Source: Actinomycetes bacterium (GTDB lineage Bacteria > Planctomycetota > Phycisphaerae > JAACET01). Taken from it: a DNA stretch of 64,000 nucleotides. The stretch is taken from contig JAUXAG010000007.1 of the NCBI GenBank assembly GCA_030614915.1, positions 62,001 through 126,000 on the forward strand. Reading direction: 5' to 3'. Positions 50,158 to 59,890 of the stretch are shown here, in pieces. Position 1 is the stretch's first letter. Each line of letters starts with the position of its first letter. The notes under the pieces are model-generated. The model worked only from the letters and a program-made list of their open reading frames with translations, did no database searches and had not been told where the DNA came from. A program made the translations under genes and the position numbers.

Positions 50158-52224
50158 GTGTTCGGCGAGAGTGAATTCGGGCCGGAATTCGTGGTCCTGG
50201 ATAAAGGCAAGCTGCTGGTGCGCAGGCGGTGGACAGAGCTGTTCGGAAGGGCCGGTCTGGAGAGCTTCGAAGATTTTATGAGCACAATGCAGGGTGAGAT
50301 TCTCGGGGAACGAGCGGACCGAGTCCGAATGCGAATAACACTGGAGAGCCCAGACGGCACTCAGGTTTTTTATCTCAAACGTCACCATCGTCTGGGATTT
50401 TTTGGCCGTTTAGCCAGGGGCTTGGGAATTAGTCCGAAAGTCTCTGCGGGACGGCAGGAACTAATAAATATTCTTCATCTAAAAAGAGCCGAATTGGCTA
50501 CGATGACCGTTGCGGCGGTGGGGGAAGGCGAAGGGGCAGCCGGTTCGTTTATCATGGTTGAAAATCTGGCTGGCTATGAGCCTTTGGATGATTTCTTGAA
50601 AGGTTTTTTGGCCAAGAGCGATCAGCCGGGGCAGGTGCAGAAAAAGCGAGAGCTAATCCGGGCTGTGGGTAGTTACATTCGAAGGCTGCACCGAGCGGGT
50701 ATGGTTCATCAGGATTTGTATTTGTGCCACTTGTTTGTTCGTCCAGAGGATCCAGCAGGTTCGCTGAGCATAATTGATCTACAGCGGATTCGGCATCTCA
50801 GGCGGGTTCGCGGTCGGGCCAGGCTCAAAGACCTGGCAGCATTGAACTACTCCGCAGAGCAGGTTGGGGTTTCACGAACAGATCGTCTGCGTTTTATCCT
50901 GGAGTATTTCCAGAGGAGCCGTCTGAGTAAGGGGCAACGCCTGTTACTGCGGTTGATCAGATTAAAAGTTGTCCTAATCAGGCGACACGATCAGAAGTTG
51001 CAAGCTAAGGAGGCATTGCAAAACGGATCGTCACAATCGGAAGCTGCAAGAGAAGTACGCAGGGCAAAGCGGATTATGAAGATCGCCCTGGTTATCGAAC
51101 GAATGGATCCCTCCCGGGGAGGCTGCGAAACGGCTACGGGGCAAATTGCTGAAGGTTTGACCAGAGCAGGGCATGAGGTATCGATCATTTGTCAAGAAGC
51201 GAAGTGGAAACATGAAGGGGTGAAAATATATCGATTAGGTCGACGAGGATGGCCGCGCGTGCGACGACTGCAAAACTTTGTAAGCCGAGTTCAGGAAATA
51301 ATCCAGAAAAGTGATTATGACATTGTGCATACGGCTCTGCCTGTGCCGGGGGCAAACGTGTATCAGGCACATGGAGGGACGGTGCAGGCTAAGGTCAAGG
51401 GAAGATTGGGCAGGTTCGGGCGGTTAGAAAGGGTTGTAATCGGCTTGGGCGAACCTTTCAAGGCGAACCGTCGAAGAATGCGAAAATTAGAGAGGCAAGT
51501 GGTCGAAGATCCCAAGACAATTTGCCTGTGCGTGAGCGAGATGATAGCCGCCGAATATGAAACTTACTATCATCGCCGGGATTGTGTGCGGGTAATCTAC
51601 AACAGTGTGGATGTTCCTGCAAATAATGGAGCGGACCGAGCTGTTTGGCGGAAACAAAAAAGAGATGAACTTTCAGTGGAGTTCGATGATCTGGTCCTGC
51701 TTTGTGTGGCCCAGAATTTTCGGCTTAAGGGAGTGGCCAAGACCATCAAAGCCTTTGGCAAGTGGTATAATAGCAGTGCTACTCATAGCGGGGCTTGTTT
51801 AGTGGTGGTAGGGCGGAAGGCGTCTGGGCATTACCTGCGGCTGGCACGTAAGGCAGGCGTGGTTGGACGGGTGGTTTTCCCCGGGGCCAGCAAGGAGATA
51901 TTCAGTTGGTATGCGGCTTCAGATGCTTGTATCTTGCTCAGCTGGTACGATCCGTGCAGTCTGGTAGTTTTGGAGGCTGCTCGCTGGGGGATTCCCTGTA
52001 TTACTACAGCCTTTAACGGAGCTACGGTTTTGCTGGGGGCAGGCGGAGTGCTGGTGCCTTCGCCTGCGGATACAGAAGCAGTGGTGGCTGGATTGAACAA
52101 GTTGGCTGATCCGCAACAGCGCCAAGAAATGAGTAGGATTTGCCTGGGGATGGCGGATGAATTGGGAATGGAGCGTTATATCGGGCAACTGCTGGAGCTA
52201 TACGGGGAAGTTCTGGAACGATGA
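50158..52224 (+). CDS. LPS-type kinase fused to family-4 glycosyltransferase, 688 aa
   Basis: Residues 1-300 look like a WaaP/InaA-type sugar kinase: FYLKRH (Lys 74), IMVENLAGY, GMVHQDLYLCHLF (catalytic HQD, about 184-186) and IIDLQR (DFG equivalent, about 207-210). From residue 307 (internal ATG 51076) a GT-B glycosyltransferase begins: KIALVIERMDPSRGGCETATGQI, DIVHTALPV, ICLCVSEM, VIYNSVD, VVVGRK, and DACILLSWYDPCSLVVLEAARWGIP (the E-x7-E region). In enterobacteria waaP and waaG are separate adjacent genes of LPS core. There is no stop between the domains. Start is GTG 50158 without a clear ribosome-binding site. Confidence 0.85.
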   Translation: MFGESEFGPEFVVLDKGKLLVRRRWTELFGRAGLESFEDFMSTMQGEILGERADRVRMRITLESPDGTQVFYLKRHHRLGFFGRLARGLGISPKVSAGRQELINILHLKRAELATMTVAAVGEGEGAAGSFIMVENLAGYEPLDDFLKGFLAKSDQPGQVQKKRELIRAVGSYIRRLHRAGMVHQDLYLCHLFVRPEDPAGSLSIIDLQRIRHLRRVRGRARLKDLAALNYSAEQVGVSRTDRLRFILEYFQRSRLSKGQRLLLRLIRLKVVLIRRHDQKLQAKEALQNGSSQSEAAREVRRAKRIMKIALVIERMDPSRGGCETATGQIAEGLTRAGHEVSIICQEAKWKHEGVKIYRLGRRGWPRVRRLQNFVSRVQEIIQKSDYDIVHTALPVPGANVYQAHGGTVQAKVKGRLGRFGRLERVVIGLGEPFKANRRRMRKLERQVVEDPKTICLCVSEMIAAEYETYYHRRDCVRVIYNSVDVPANNGADRAVWRKQKRDELSVEFDDLVLLCVAQNFRLKGVAKTIKAFGKWYNSSATHSGACLVVVGRKASGHYLRLARKAGVVGRVVFPGASKEIFSWYAASDACILLSWYDPCSLVVLEAARWGIPCITTAFNGATVLLGAGGVLVPSPADTEAVVAGLNKLADPQQRQEMSRICLGMADELGMERYIGQLLELYGEVLER

Positions 52225-52323
52225 TTTTTGGGGCTCTACGGGCCAAAACTAAAAGCCCTGTGAAATATTCGGTTCAGTCCGAGATACTCAATCGCCGCCA
52301 TGACCAGGCTTCCCCCTTAGATA

Positions 52324-53316
52324 TTACTTTTCCATCAGTCTCCCGAATATCTCCAGGTACTTTGGCGTCAGCAGATCGGTGCTGTAGCGCTGTTCAACTC
52401 GCCTTCGGCCGGACAGCCCCATAGAGCGCCTCAGATCCCGATTCTGTATGAGCTGGCCGATGCACTCTAGCCACTGTTGGTCGCTGCTCGGCAGGAAACC
52501 GGAAACACTGTCCTCCACAATCTGCGAGTTTATCCCCACGGGGCTGGCCACCGCAGGAGTCCCCACCGCAAAGTACTGTAATATCTTGAATCCGCATTTG
52601 CCCCGTGTCCACTTGTCATCCGGCAGGGGCATCAAACCAATGTCAAAACTCTGCAAGTCGGCCAACTCGTCCCGCTCAGACCAACTCTTGTTAGTGATAT
52701 CCATCCCTGGATAAGAAACCGCCTTGTTGGAAACCACCTTTAAGCTGACGTTTTCATATCGTCGCAGTATCTGGTCCAACAATGGCAGCTTGGCTTCCAG
52801 GTATCTCGAGCTCGAGGCTGAACCTATCCAGCCCATAACCACCTTGTCCGAAGGCAAATCCGGTCGCAGCCGGTAGCGCTTCAAATCCACCGGCGTTTCT
52901 ATAACCGTAGTCGCTTCCCGTGCTTTCGCTGTCTGCTGCCTGAGGTATTCGTTGCCGCAGACTACATGGTCGACCTGGCGTACAGTCCGGTGAAATAGCC
53001 TTGCCCGCCAACTGGGCAGAAGCCGACTACAAGGCCGGTCGGCATACATTAGGGCATCGTCAAGGTCGAAGACTAATCGCTTAGTCACACGCCGGATGTA
53101 CGACAGCTCTAGCCAACAGAAAAGTTTTCGCGCTATTATCACCAAGTCATATTCAACCAACCTGCGAAAGAGAGACCATCGGCACGCAACCTCTTTGGGC
53201 AGCGCAAAGGCCTCAAAGCTAGCCCCTTGAGATTTCAGCAGCGGACCGAGCTGGCCAAACCGGTGAACAAAGCTGGGGTTATCAAGCCGATTACAAATGG
53301 CTGCTATTTTCGTCAT
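52324..53316 (-). CDS. Family-4-like glycosyltransferase, 330 aa
   Basis: A GT-B enzyme lacking a clear nucleotide-sugar assignment. The C-terminal half has VVMGWIGSASSSRYLEAKLPLL, DIGLMPLPDDKWTRGKCGFKILQYFAVGTPAVASPVGIN (donor-binding region with acidic and Gly residues), and the RRSMGLSGRRRVEQRYS ending. The N-terminal half has a DLVIIARK strand and FDLDDALMYAD. It is convergent with the fusion gene and probably builds the same surface glycan. Specificity is unknown. Confidence 0.8.
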   Translation of the reverse strand: MTKIAAICNRLDNPSFVHRFGQLGPLLKSQGASFEAFALPKEVACRWSLFRRLVEYDLVIIARKLFCWLELSYIRRVTKRLVFDLDDALMYADRPCSRLLPSWRARLFHRTVRQVDHVVCGNEYLRQQTAKAREATTVIETPVDLKRYRLRPDLPSDKVVMGWIGSASSSRYLEAKLPLLDQILRRYENVSLKVVSNKAVSYPGMDITNKSWSERDELADLQSFDIGLMPLPDDKWTRGKCGFKILQYFAVGTPAVASPVGINSQIVEDSVSGFLPSSDQQWLECIGQLIQNRDLRRSMGLSGRRRVEQRYSTDLLTPKYLEIFGRLMEK

Positions 53317-53346
53317 TATGCACTTCTCATTCCAGCCGGGCTGACG

Positions 53347-54885
53347 CTACTCTTGCTGGAGGACTTCTATTTCGAGATTGCCAATGACCGGCAGGACACC
53401 AGCGGCGGTCTCGGCGATGGGATCGGAGGCGTTCAGAGCTGAGATTCCCAAAGCGATATGGCTGACATCAGCGGGGGCCTGATTCAGGGCGGCATCGAGG
53501 GAGATCCATTGGCCGTTTATCCAGACCTCGGTCCAGGCATGATAGCCGAATATTGTCCCTCGGCCAGCGAGTCCGCTGACCTGGACCAGTCCGGTGACTA
53601 CACGTGAGGGCAGACCTCGGGCTCGGGCCAGAGCTGCCAGGAGCACGGCATGTTCGGTGCAATCTCCGCGCCGAGTGGCTAGGACCCTGCTGGCGGGGTC
53701 GAAATAGACGCCCAGATCCTTGGTCGATATCTTTTCGTTCGCATACTTCCATAAAGCCCGGGCCAAATCCCAGCGGTTGTCCGAATCCACCCGGATTCCC
53801 TGGGCACTTGCCTTGAGAGCTGGATTCTGCCAGTCAAGATAGAGGCTGGATCGCAGATACTCCTGCAATTCCTGGGGGACCGGCTGAGAGGGCTGATCTG
53901 CAAATTGTTGGGGAGATTGGCGGGTAATCTGGACATCGAGGTAATTGGGGCCCTTGGCCAAGACTCGCTGCATGTGGGTCTGAGGGAGGTCAGGCAGCTG
54001 AGCTCGGGCGTTTTTGAGTGTGAGTCGATATACGGCCCGGGAAGCGTTGGCTGGGTCTTTCAGGGGGACTTTAGGGACAATCAAAGCGATGTTTGTCAGA
54101 TCGGCTTTGCCGGGGTTTTTCTTGGCTTGATCTTTTTGGGCAGCCTGAAGGAAAATATCGAGGCCGCCAAAGCTCACACGGCTTGCCAGAGGGCCTTGTT
54201 GGTCGAGCCAAGAGTGGGCGGTGAATTCCATGCCCTGCATGGTGATATTGGTTTTGACCTTTACGGCTGAGACCGCCTGTCCGTAGGCCTGAATGGTTTC
54301 GGGGCCGATCACTTCTATGACCGCTGGGAGAAACGGGCTGGGACCACCTTGCAGTGAGAGAACGGTGAACTCGAGGCGCCGGCCGGGCTGGCTCAAGAGA
54401 GGTTTTATCAAATGCTCAGCCGCTAATTCGCTGGTGAAGCCGCCTGGCGGGACGGCAAAGCGTTCGACGCTCGTCTGCCCCCACAGCTCAGTGCTAACCA
54501 CCAACTGCTCGCTTTCGAGCACAGCTTTTCTTGTGGACTTGAAACCTCCAAGCAGAGTGATCGTTTCCATGGAGATCAGCTCGCCGGTGGGTGTTTCGCG
54601 GGAGATGCTCTTTACGATCACCCGCATATCCTGTCCCATTCGGTCCAGGGTCATATTGATGTAGTTCAAGAAAGTAAACTGGCCCGGCGATTGGCGGATT
54701 GCAGTTCTGGCATAGCCGCAATGCTGGTCCTGGAGCTGGACGGTGTAATAGCGGTTGAAAATTACCGTCCCCTCGGCAGCGGGCTGCTCGGCTCGGGCTG
54801 GAAACAAAAAACAGACAATCACCGATATCAGCCATACCGGTAAGATTATTCGCTTGTTGCTGCGGTACGCTTGGTGCCTTTCCAC
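53347..54885 (-). CDS. Secreted transglutaminase-like protein, 512 aa
   Basis: A signal peptide (about 12-32) leads to a large exported domain and a C-terminal transglutaminase/cysteine-protease-like fold (about 345-470). Catalytic Cys is in RRGDCTEHAVLLAALARARGLPSRVV, His in GYHAWTEVWI and Asp in WISLDAALNQ. Such domains hydrolyse or cross-link peptides at the envelope; the substrate is unknown. It lies just before the glucose-dehydrogenase-like gene with a two-base gap. Confidence 0.85.
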   Translation of the reverse strand: MERHQAYRSNKRIILPVWLISVIVCFLFPARAEQPAAEGTVIFNRYYTVQLQDQHCGYARTAIRQSPGQFTFLNYINMTLDRMGQDMRVIVKSISRETPTGELISMETITLLGGFKSTRKAVLESEQLVVSTELWGQTSVERFAVPPGGFTSELAAEHLIKPLLSQPGRRLEFTVLSLQGGPSPFLPAVIEVIGPETIQAYGQAVSAVKVKTNITMQGMEFTAHSWLDQQGPLASRVSFGGLDIFLQAAQKDQAKKNPGKADLTNIALIVPKVPLKDPANASRAVYRLTLKNARAQLPDLPQTHMQRVLAKGPNYLDVQITRQSPQQFADQPSQPVPQELQEYLRSSLYLDWQNPALKASAQGIRVDSDNRWDLARALWKYANEKISTKDLGVYFDPASRVLATRRGDCTEHAVLLAALARARGLPSRVVTGLVQVSGLAGRGTIFGYHAWTEVWINGQWISLDAALNQAPADVSHIALGISALNASDPIAETAAGVLPVIGNLEIEVLQQE

Positions 54886-54887
54886 GG

Positions 54888-56000
54888 CTACTCCTTTGGG
54901 GCTGTGCGAAAGTCGATGACGACCTTGATGTCGTCCCGTGCTTTTTGGGCAAAGGGCTTTTCGAACTGCTCGGGCTCATAGCGGGCGGTTATAATCTTGC
55001 TCATCATCTGGGGATACTTTTGCCTGAAAACGGCCAAGTATTCCAGGGCTTTGCTAAAACATCCGGCACAGGCGTTGACCGAACCGACGATGGCCTGGTT
55101 GGTGCGGACGATATTGGCCATGAGGGTGTTGCCGTCGATTTGAAAGGTTTTTGGTCCGCGGGGCACACCGGTGAGGACCATAGTGCCATTGCGGCCCAAG
55201 TAGTTGGCCAACTGGAAGGTTATTTCGGATAAGCCGGTGGCTTCGAGTATGAGCAGGAAACCACCCTCTCGAGCCACAAGGTCCGTCGGCTGGTCCGTGG
55301 TAGCGTCGAGATAGGTTACGCCCAGCTGCTCGATGAGAGAGCGTTGAAAATCGCCGCTTTTGCGTCTGCCGAGAACAAAGACCTCGAAGTCTTTCTCGAG
55401 AAGCAGGAGCGTGCCCAGGATTCCGATGGCCCCGTGTCCGGCGACCAGGGCCCGCTCGCGTTTGCCGGGCTGGGAATACGAGCCGCCGAACTTGACCCGG
55501 CGCAAGAGAGACAGGGCAGTCTGAGAAGCTTTGACGGTAACACTGAGGGGCTCGGCGAGGACGGCCAAGTCTTCCAGCTCGGGAGGGACCTTGACGAGAT
55601 AGCGAGGCCAATCGGCGTAGTAGGTACTGAAAAAACCGTCCTGTTTATGAATGCCGCGTTCGGTGTATCTGCCGGTGTAGCAGTAATCGACGTGGCCGGT
55701 CTTGCAGGCGTTGCATCGCCCGCAGCCCCGGCGGACGATGGGCACGACCAGGTCGCCCACTTTGAGGGCGTCCTGCCCAGCAGATGTTTCAACAACCCTG
55801 CCGAGGCCCTCGTGACCCAGGACCAGATAATCTTGGCCCGGGGGGACGTCAACTATCCGGCGCTGGATCATTTCGCGGTCGGTACCGCAGATACCGGTTT
55901 CCAGGGCCTGGATGAGGACCTGTCCGTTGCGACAAGCCGGATCGGGCACATCGGCGAGCTCGACCTGTTTGGCGCCGGAGCGTAATAATATGGCTTGCAT
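54888..56000 (-). CDS. Zinc-dependent glucose dehydrogenase-like enzyme, 370 aa
   Basis: A medium-chain dehydrogenase with catalytic zinc ligands (CGTD, GHEGLG) and structural-zinc Cys run CGRCNACKTGHVDYC. The layout and TERGIHKQDGFFSTYYADWPRYLVKVP are those of archaeal-type glucose 1-dehydrogenases. The Rossmann motif is AGHGAIGILG. Substrate may be glucose or another aldose; NAD versus NADP cannot be told. AGGCC upstream is weak. Confidence 0.85.
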   Translation of the reverse strand: MQAILLRSGAKQVELADVPDPACRNGQVLIQALETGICGTDREMIQRRIVDVPPGQDYLVLGHEGLGRVVETSAGQDALKVGDLVVPIVRRGCGRCNACKTGHVDYCYTGRYTERGIHKQDGFFSTYYADWPRYLVKVPPELEDLAVLAEPLSVTVKASQTALSLLRRVKFGGSYSQPGKRERALVAGHGAIGILGTLLLLEKDFEVFVLGRRKSGDFQRSLIEQLGVTYLDATTDQPTDLVAREGGFLLILEATGLSEITFQLANYLGRNGTMVLTGVPRGPKTFQIDGNTLMANIVRTNQAIVGSVNACAGCFSKALEYLAVFRQKYPQMMSKIITARYEPEQFEKPFAQKARDDIKVVIDFRTAPKE

Positions 56001-56073
56001 AGCTGGAGGCCCTCCGCTTCGCTAAGGGACGGGCGTGAACTCAATATCACTATAGCCCTGTGGCGCGCAAAAG

Positions 56074-56102
56074 AAAAGGGACCCCTGGACAAGGTCCCTT
56101 TT
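56074..56102 (-). terminator. Terminator of the Xer recombinase gene
   Basis: AAAAGGGACC (56074-56083) and GGTCCCTTTT (56093-56102) form a ten-pair hairpin, followed on the minus strand by a CTTTT run. It lies 27 bases after the recombinase stop. Confidence 0.8.
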
Positions 56103-56128
56103 AGGCACTGGTCGTCATATTCGGGGCC

Positions 56129-57094
56129 CTAGGAGCGAGGATGGGCCTTATCGTAGACTTCCTTTAGACGACCGGTGGTCAGATGGGTATAGATTTGAGT
56201 AGTACTGAGACTGCGATGGCCCAAGAGCTCCTGGACGCTGCGAAGGTCAGCTCCGCGATTGAGCATGTGGGTGGCGAAGGTGTGGCGGAGAGTATGGGGG
56301 CTGATGGATGGATCCAGATTGGCCTGGGCCAGGTATTTATCGAGCTTTCTCCTGACGCTGCGGGTGCTGAGGCGCTGGCCGGACTTGTTCACGAACAAGG
56401 CTTGCTGTGCGGCTTCATCGGGTCTGTGCTGCTGCTGCTGCAGCTTGGCGAGGTATTCTGTTACAGCTTCAAGAGCTCTCTGGCCGGCCGGGGCCAGCCG
56501 CTCTCGGCGTCCTTTGCCCCGGATGTGAAGGATTCCCTGGTCAAAATCGATGTCGGCTATGTCCAGGCCCACCAGCTCGCTGACGCGGACCCCGGTGGAG
56601 TAGATGACCTCGAGCATAGCCAAGTCGCGCAGGCCCAAGAGGGTGCTTCGATCAGGTGCGCGGAAAAGGGCCTCGACTTGGTCCTCCTCGAGGAACTTGG
56701 GCAGACGTTTTTCCTGCTTGGGAGTGCGGATGACAGTAACCGGGCTGGACTGCAAATATCCCCTGCGGACCAGGAATTTATAGAACGATCGCAAGGTAGC
56801 CAATTTTCGGGCGGTAGTCGCCCGGGTATAGTTTTTGTTGTGGAGGACTACGAGGAACTCGCGAATGGTCGCGGAGGTCACTGCTAATATCTCGGCTCTG
56901 ACCTCCAGGGCTAAAGCGGTTCCAGTTCTGCCGGAGGCTTGATAGGATTCAGCAGCAGGCGTTGGGGCCGATGTGCCGTCCAAGAACTCGATGAACTGCT
57001 GCAGGTCGGTGCTGTAGCACTTGAGAGTGTGCTCGGAGAAATGCTTCTCGTAGTTTAGATAACTGAAAAACTCCTGGATCAATGGCGTATTCAT
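56129..57094 (-). CDS. XerC/XerD-type tyrosine recombinase, 321 aa
   Basis: ATG 57094 is chosen since AGGAG precedes it. The core-binding domain (about 5-125) carries a roughly 25-residue insert after DLQQFIEFLDG. The catalytic domain shows Arg in STGVRVSELVGL, Lys in RGKGRRER, HTLRHTF (HxxR), LGHRSLSTTQIYTH (His and Tyr). All six active-site residues are present. It most probably resolves chromosome dimers at dif. Whether it is XerC or XerD cannot be decided from the sequence. Confidence 0.9.
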   Translation of the reverse strand: MNTPLIQEFFSYLNYEKHFSEHTLKCYSTDLQQFIEFLDGTSAPTPAAESYQASGRTGTALALEVRAEILAVTSATIREFLVVLHNKNYTRATTARKLATLRSFYKFLVRRGYLQSSPVTVIRTPKQEKRLPKFLEEDQVEALFRAPDRSTLLGLRDLAMLEVIYSTGVRVSELVGLDIADIDFDQGILHIRGKGRRERLAPAGQRALEAVTEYLAKLQQQQHRPDEAAQQALFVNKSGQRLSTRSVRRKLDKYLAQANLDPSISPHTLRHTFATHMLNRGADLRSVQELLGHRSLSTTQIYTHLTTGRLKEVYDKAHPRS

Positions 57095-57183
57095 CTGTTC
57101 TCCTGCCAATCAGGGCGGTAACAATTCCGGCTTCCAGGGCCGCAGGACTAATCGGCCACAATTTATTGGGCAGTCCCCTGGCC

Positions 57184-57435
57184 CTAGGGCCAAACGTCTT
57201 CCTGGGACTGAGGATAGTCATCGTCTTGTCCAGCCAGTTCGTCGGATTGGCTGAAGTTTTTGGAAATCTGATAGCTAAGGACCGCGGCGTCGAACCAATC
57301 AAAATCACTCTGGTTGTTGCCGGCCAAGGCTACGAAGGCATCGAGCGCAGCCAGCTCGGAACCTTGCTGATAGCGGAATTCGTAGCGGTGTCTGCCCTTT
57401 ACCAAGACGACTTTCCCGTCGAGCGTGGAATCCAT
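57184..57435 (-). CDS. Small hypothetical protein, 83 aa
   Basis: The start is uncertain: ATG 57435 is the first with reasonable context, though the frame is open from 57594. The protein has a KVVLVKGRHRYEFRYQQGSE beta segment, an ALDAFVALA helix and an acidic tail (DDDYPQSQED). It is encoded just before the Xer gene with a stop-to-start gap of about 90 bases. No family is recognised. Confidence 0.45.
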   Translation of the reverse strand: MDSTLDGKVVLVKGRHRYEFRYQQGSELAALDAFVALAGNNQSDFDWFDAAVLSYQISKNFSQSDELAGQDDDYPQSQEDVWP

Positions 57436-57733
57436 AACTTCGTATTCCTGAATACCTCTGCTTTTCACGTGTTGCTCGCTGGTCTGTCGGCTTTTCTGCG
57501 GATGCGCCGGCAGAGGTGTAAAAAAGTACACTGCCATTGGCGGTTTCTTTGCGACTGTTGATTTATCGGCACTGTAGAGGGTCCAGATAAGCAAAAGCAG
57601 GGCTGAGCCTGATTTTTACGAAGCATTTTTCAGATTGTCCAAGGCCCAAAGCAGGTCCGATAAACGCAGACGGAGGTAGTATCGGCCCCCGGGAGAGGAA
57701 AACTTTAGGGTTTTAGGGGCCGGGAGGGGCATT

Positions 57734-58036
57734 TTGCTCTGGACAGAGAGCAAAAGGCTAGCGGAGGGCTTATTTGGTGGCTTTACCCGCGGCTGCTACA
57801 CAAAATCCGGGGTCTGCCGGCAGGAGAAGGCTCAGCGGGGGCGGGCAGCGACAAATGAGTCCTTTTTTCCAGTGGGTGCGATAGTCGGGGCGGCGTTTGG
57901 TGGACTGGCGGGGTGGTTCTGGGTGCGACTGCCGTACTTCCTGGCGGCGGGGGCAGTGGTGGTAGTGCTTATCATCCAGCTCAATACGCTCAGGAAGGCT
58001 CGGGCCGGCGAACGCACGGCCAAGAGTTCTGGTTAG
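57734..58036 (+). CDS. Doubtful membrane protein, 100 aa
   Basis: The frame carries two predicted hydrophobic helices (about residues 46-66 and 70-84) joined by WFWVRLPY. Start is TTG or unclear, and there is no ribosome-binding site. A minus-strand frame overlaps it (57832-58023). The remaining noncoding sequence in the 57595-58094 gap holds no feature I can name. Confidence 0.25.
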   Translation: MLWTESKRLAEGLFGGFTRGCYTKSGVCRQEKAQRGRAATNESFFPVGAIVGAAFGGLAGWFWVRLPYFLAAGAVVVVLIIQLNTLRKARAGERTAKSSG

Positions 58037-58094
58037 TTTGCCCTGGCAAATGTAATGGCCAGCAGAAAGTCCAGAGTGCTGAGTTGCCTCTTGG

Positions 58095-59252
58095 CTAGTT
58101 GCCCGAGAATATGTAGTATCGGCCTTTGGTGCTTTCTTTATTGGTCAGTACCATCTTGAGATTGTATCTGCCCTGTTGTTTGTAATACCCCTCAGGCGCG
58201 TACGGCACATGCATGTATTCGGGTGCTCTGGGATTCTCGTAGGCCTTGCCAAATACATATTTCCCGGGCTTTTCGTCCCTTAGTTTGTGGTTCCACAGAG
58301 CTGATCCTGGCCAGAGGACGGCCATCTCATCGTAGTTTTTGGCCGCTCTGGCTTCCCAGTAGACTCTTGAAACTTCTTCCGGCGTGCTTGGCCAATCAGC
58401 ACGCTTGTCAATAATCTCAATAGCCCTGTTAAAGTGCCGATCCCATTCACTTTCCTTGCGAGGTAAAGTGTTATCTACAATCTTAGCATCTCGCGGCACG
58501 CCAAGTGCATAGACGTCGGCTGGGCCACTTTCAGGATAGTCCACGTTGGCTATCACGGATTGGGAGTCCCCCGAGGACGCGTTAATGGGCGAGACCTCAA
58601 ACCTAACTAGCCGCTGTATCGACGGATCGACAATATAGCGGATGCGGGACCCCTTGTACTCGACTGTATACACCATATAGGATTTGCCGTTGACCAATTC
58701 AGTATCCTTGCTAACCTTCGAACCTTCGGGCTTGTGTTCCTCTAAGCCACCAGTCATGGCTGTAAAGAAGTCTTGCGACTGTTCGAGCATAGCGTGCTTC
58801 CAGTGGTAAACCGTCAGAGTACGTGTGCTTGGATCATACTCATACTGCCGTCCAGCAACTGAATCGAGGCTTGCAACACGGCCAGCAAACCTGGAGAAAG
58901 CCCGAAAAGGCTGAAACGACATCCAAGCCTCAGCTTCTTGCCCCGAAATGCTCACCTTGTAGTGCAGCCACTCTGCGGCTTTGGTGTTATCGACGGCTTG
59001 GAGCAGTTCCGCATAGGCGGAATTCGCCATATCGGGGCCGGTGGACAGCCACCACAAACCAAGAACGGCAAGACATATAACCGCTGCCGCTGCTATTTTT
59101 GTCAGGCGAAACCAAACTCGCCTTGGCGAGGCAAGCTTGGCCATCAGGGCTGCCTTGACAGCCTGTTTGGCGCCGGCGGGCGGTGAGTATGTTTGGGCAG
59201 CTTCTTCGAGCATAGCTGCGATGGCAGCATCGTTTGGATTATTAGTTTTCAT
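58095..59252 (-). CDS. Probable anti-sigma-like membrane protein, 385 aa
   Basis: A cytoplasmic N-terminus (about 60 residues) is followed by one membrane segment (about 52-70) and a large periplasmic region with YEYDPSTRTLTVYHW and VSKDTELVNGKSYMVYTVEYKGSRIRY, which resembles lipoprotein-carrier-like beta sheets in planctomycete sigma-associated proteins. It starts 5 bases after the ECF sigma stop, a typical arrangement for a sigma factor and its regulator. No zinc anti-sigma motif (HxxxCxxC) is seen, so the anti-sigma role is inferred from position. Confidence 0.6.
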   Translation of the reverse strand: MKTNNPNDAAIAAMLEEAAQTYSPPAGAKQAVKAALMAKLASPRRVWFRLTKIAAAAVICLAVLGLWWLSTGPDMANSAYAELLQAVDNTKAAEWLHYKVSISGQEAEAWMSFQPFRAFSRFAGRVASLDSVAGRQYEYDPSTRTLTVYHWKHAMLEQSQDFFTAMTGGLEEHKPEGSKVSKDTELVNGKSYMVYTVEYKGSRIRYIVDPSIQRLVRFEVSPINASSGDSQSVIANVDYPESGPADVYALGVPRDAKIVDNTLPRKESEWDRHFNRAIEIIDKRADWPSTPEEVSRVYWEARAAKNYDEMAVLWPGSALWNHKLRDEKPGKYVFGKAYENPRAPEYMHVPYAPEGYYKQQGRYNLKMVLTNKESTKGRYYIFSGN

Positions 59253-59257
59253 GTCTT

Positions 59258-59776
59258 CTATTCCTCCCCATTTTGTATTTGTGCGAATATCTTTCGGAAC
59301 GAGTCTCGTGCGCGGGTCAGGGCTGACGCGACTGCTTTTTCCGTCGTTTTTCTGAGCCGGGCTATCTGTTTGACTGAAAGGCCTTCCTGATACTTCTGTT
59401 CCAAGAGCTCGGCATAATCGTGGGGCAGCCGGCGGATGATCAAAGACACCAGGGCGGCCCGGTCTTGGCGGCCGGAAGCGGAAGAGGTAAAACCGTCGGC
59501 GAATTGATCCAAGTCGATCTTGGCCAGTGAGCTGCCGGCTGCAAGCTTGCGAAAATGGTCGGCCACCTTGTTTCTGGCTATGGACCTTAGCCAGCTCAGT
59601 GCCGGCCCGTCGCCTCGGTAACTGTTCCAGCTCTTCAGAGCGGCTAGGAAGACCTCCTGGGCAAGGTCTTTGGCAGCTTCGCGGTCGGGACTTACGCGGT
59701 AGGCAACGTAAGAGTAGACCTGTTCGAAGTGCTGATCGAAAACCTGTTCAAAGTTGCGATTGGCTGTGTTGGGCAC
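59258..59776 (-). CDS. ECF RNA polymerase sigma factor, 172 aa
   Basis: Region 2 is FDQHFEQVYSYVAYRVS--REAAKDLAQEVFLAALKSWNSY (about 14-52) with SWLRSIARNKVADHF, and region 4 is LPHDYAELLEQKYQEGLSVKQIARLRKTTEKAVASALTRARDSF. No C-terminal extra domain. GTG start with GGAAAA upstream. It is immediately followed by the probable membrane regulator, so it should act on envelope or extracellular signals. Confidence 0.9.
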   Translation of the reverse strand: MPNTANRNFEQVFDQHFEQVYSYVAYRVSPDREAAKDLAQEVFLAALKSWNSYRGDGPALSWLRSIARNKVADHFRKLAAGSSLAKIDLDQFADGFTSSASGRQDRAALVSLIIRRLPHDYAELLEQKYQEGLSVKQIARLRKTTEKAVASALTRARDSFRKIFAQIQNGEE

Positions 59777-59890
59777 CCGTTTTTTCCAATTTCCCGCTCA
59801 AGCGTATATCCTGCTGCCCACTACTATAGTCGGGAAAGTGCGAAGAATCCTTCGCCATTACTGAATAAAAAAGTGCATATAACGGCTTTG

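Noticed and set aside
57832-58023. Minus-strand frame overlapping the doubtful 100-residue gene
   Set aside because: Short, Ala/Pro/Thr-rich antisense frame; neither strand has a ribosome-binding site, and only the plus frame has membrane segments.
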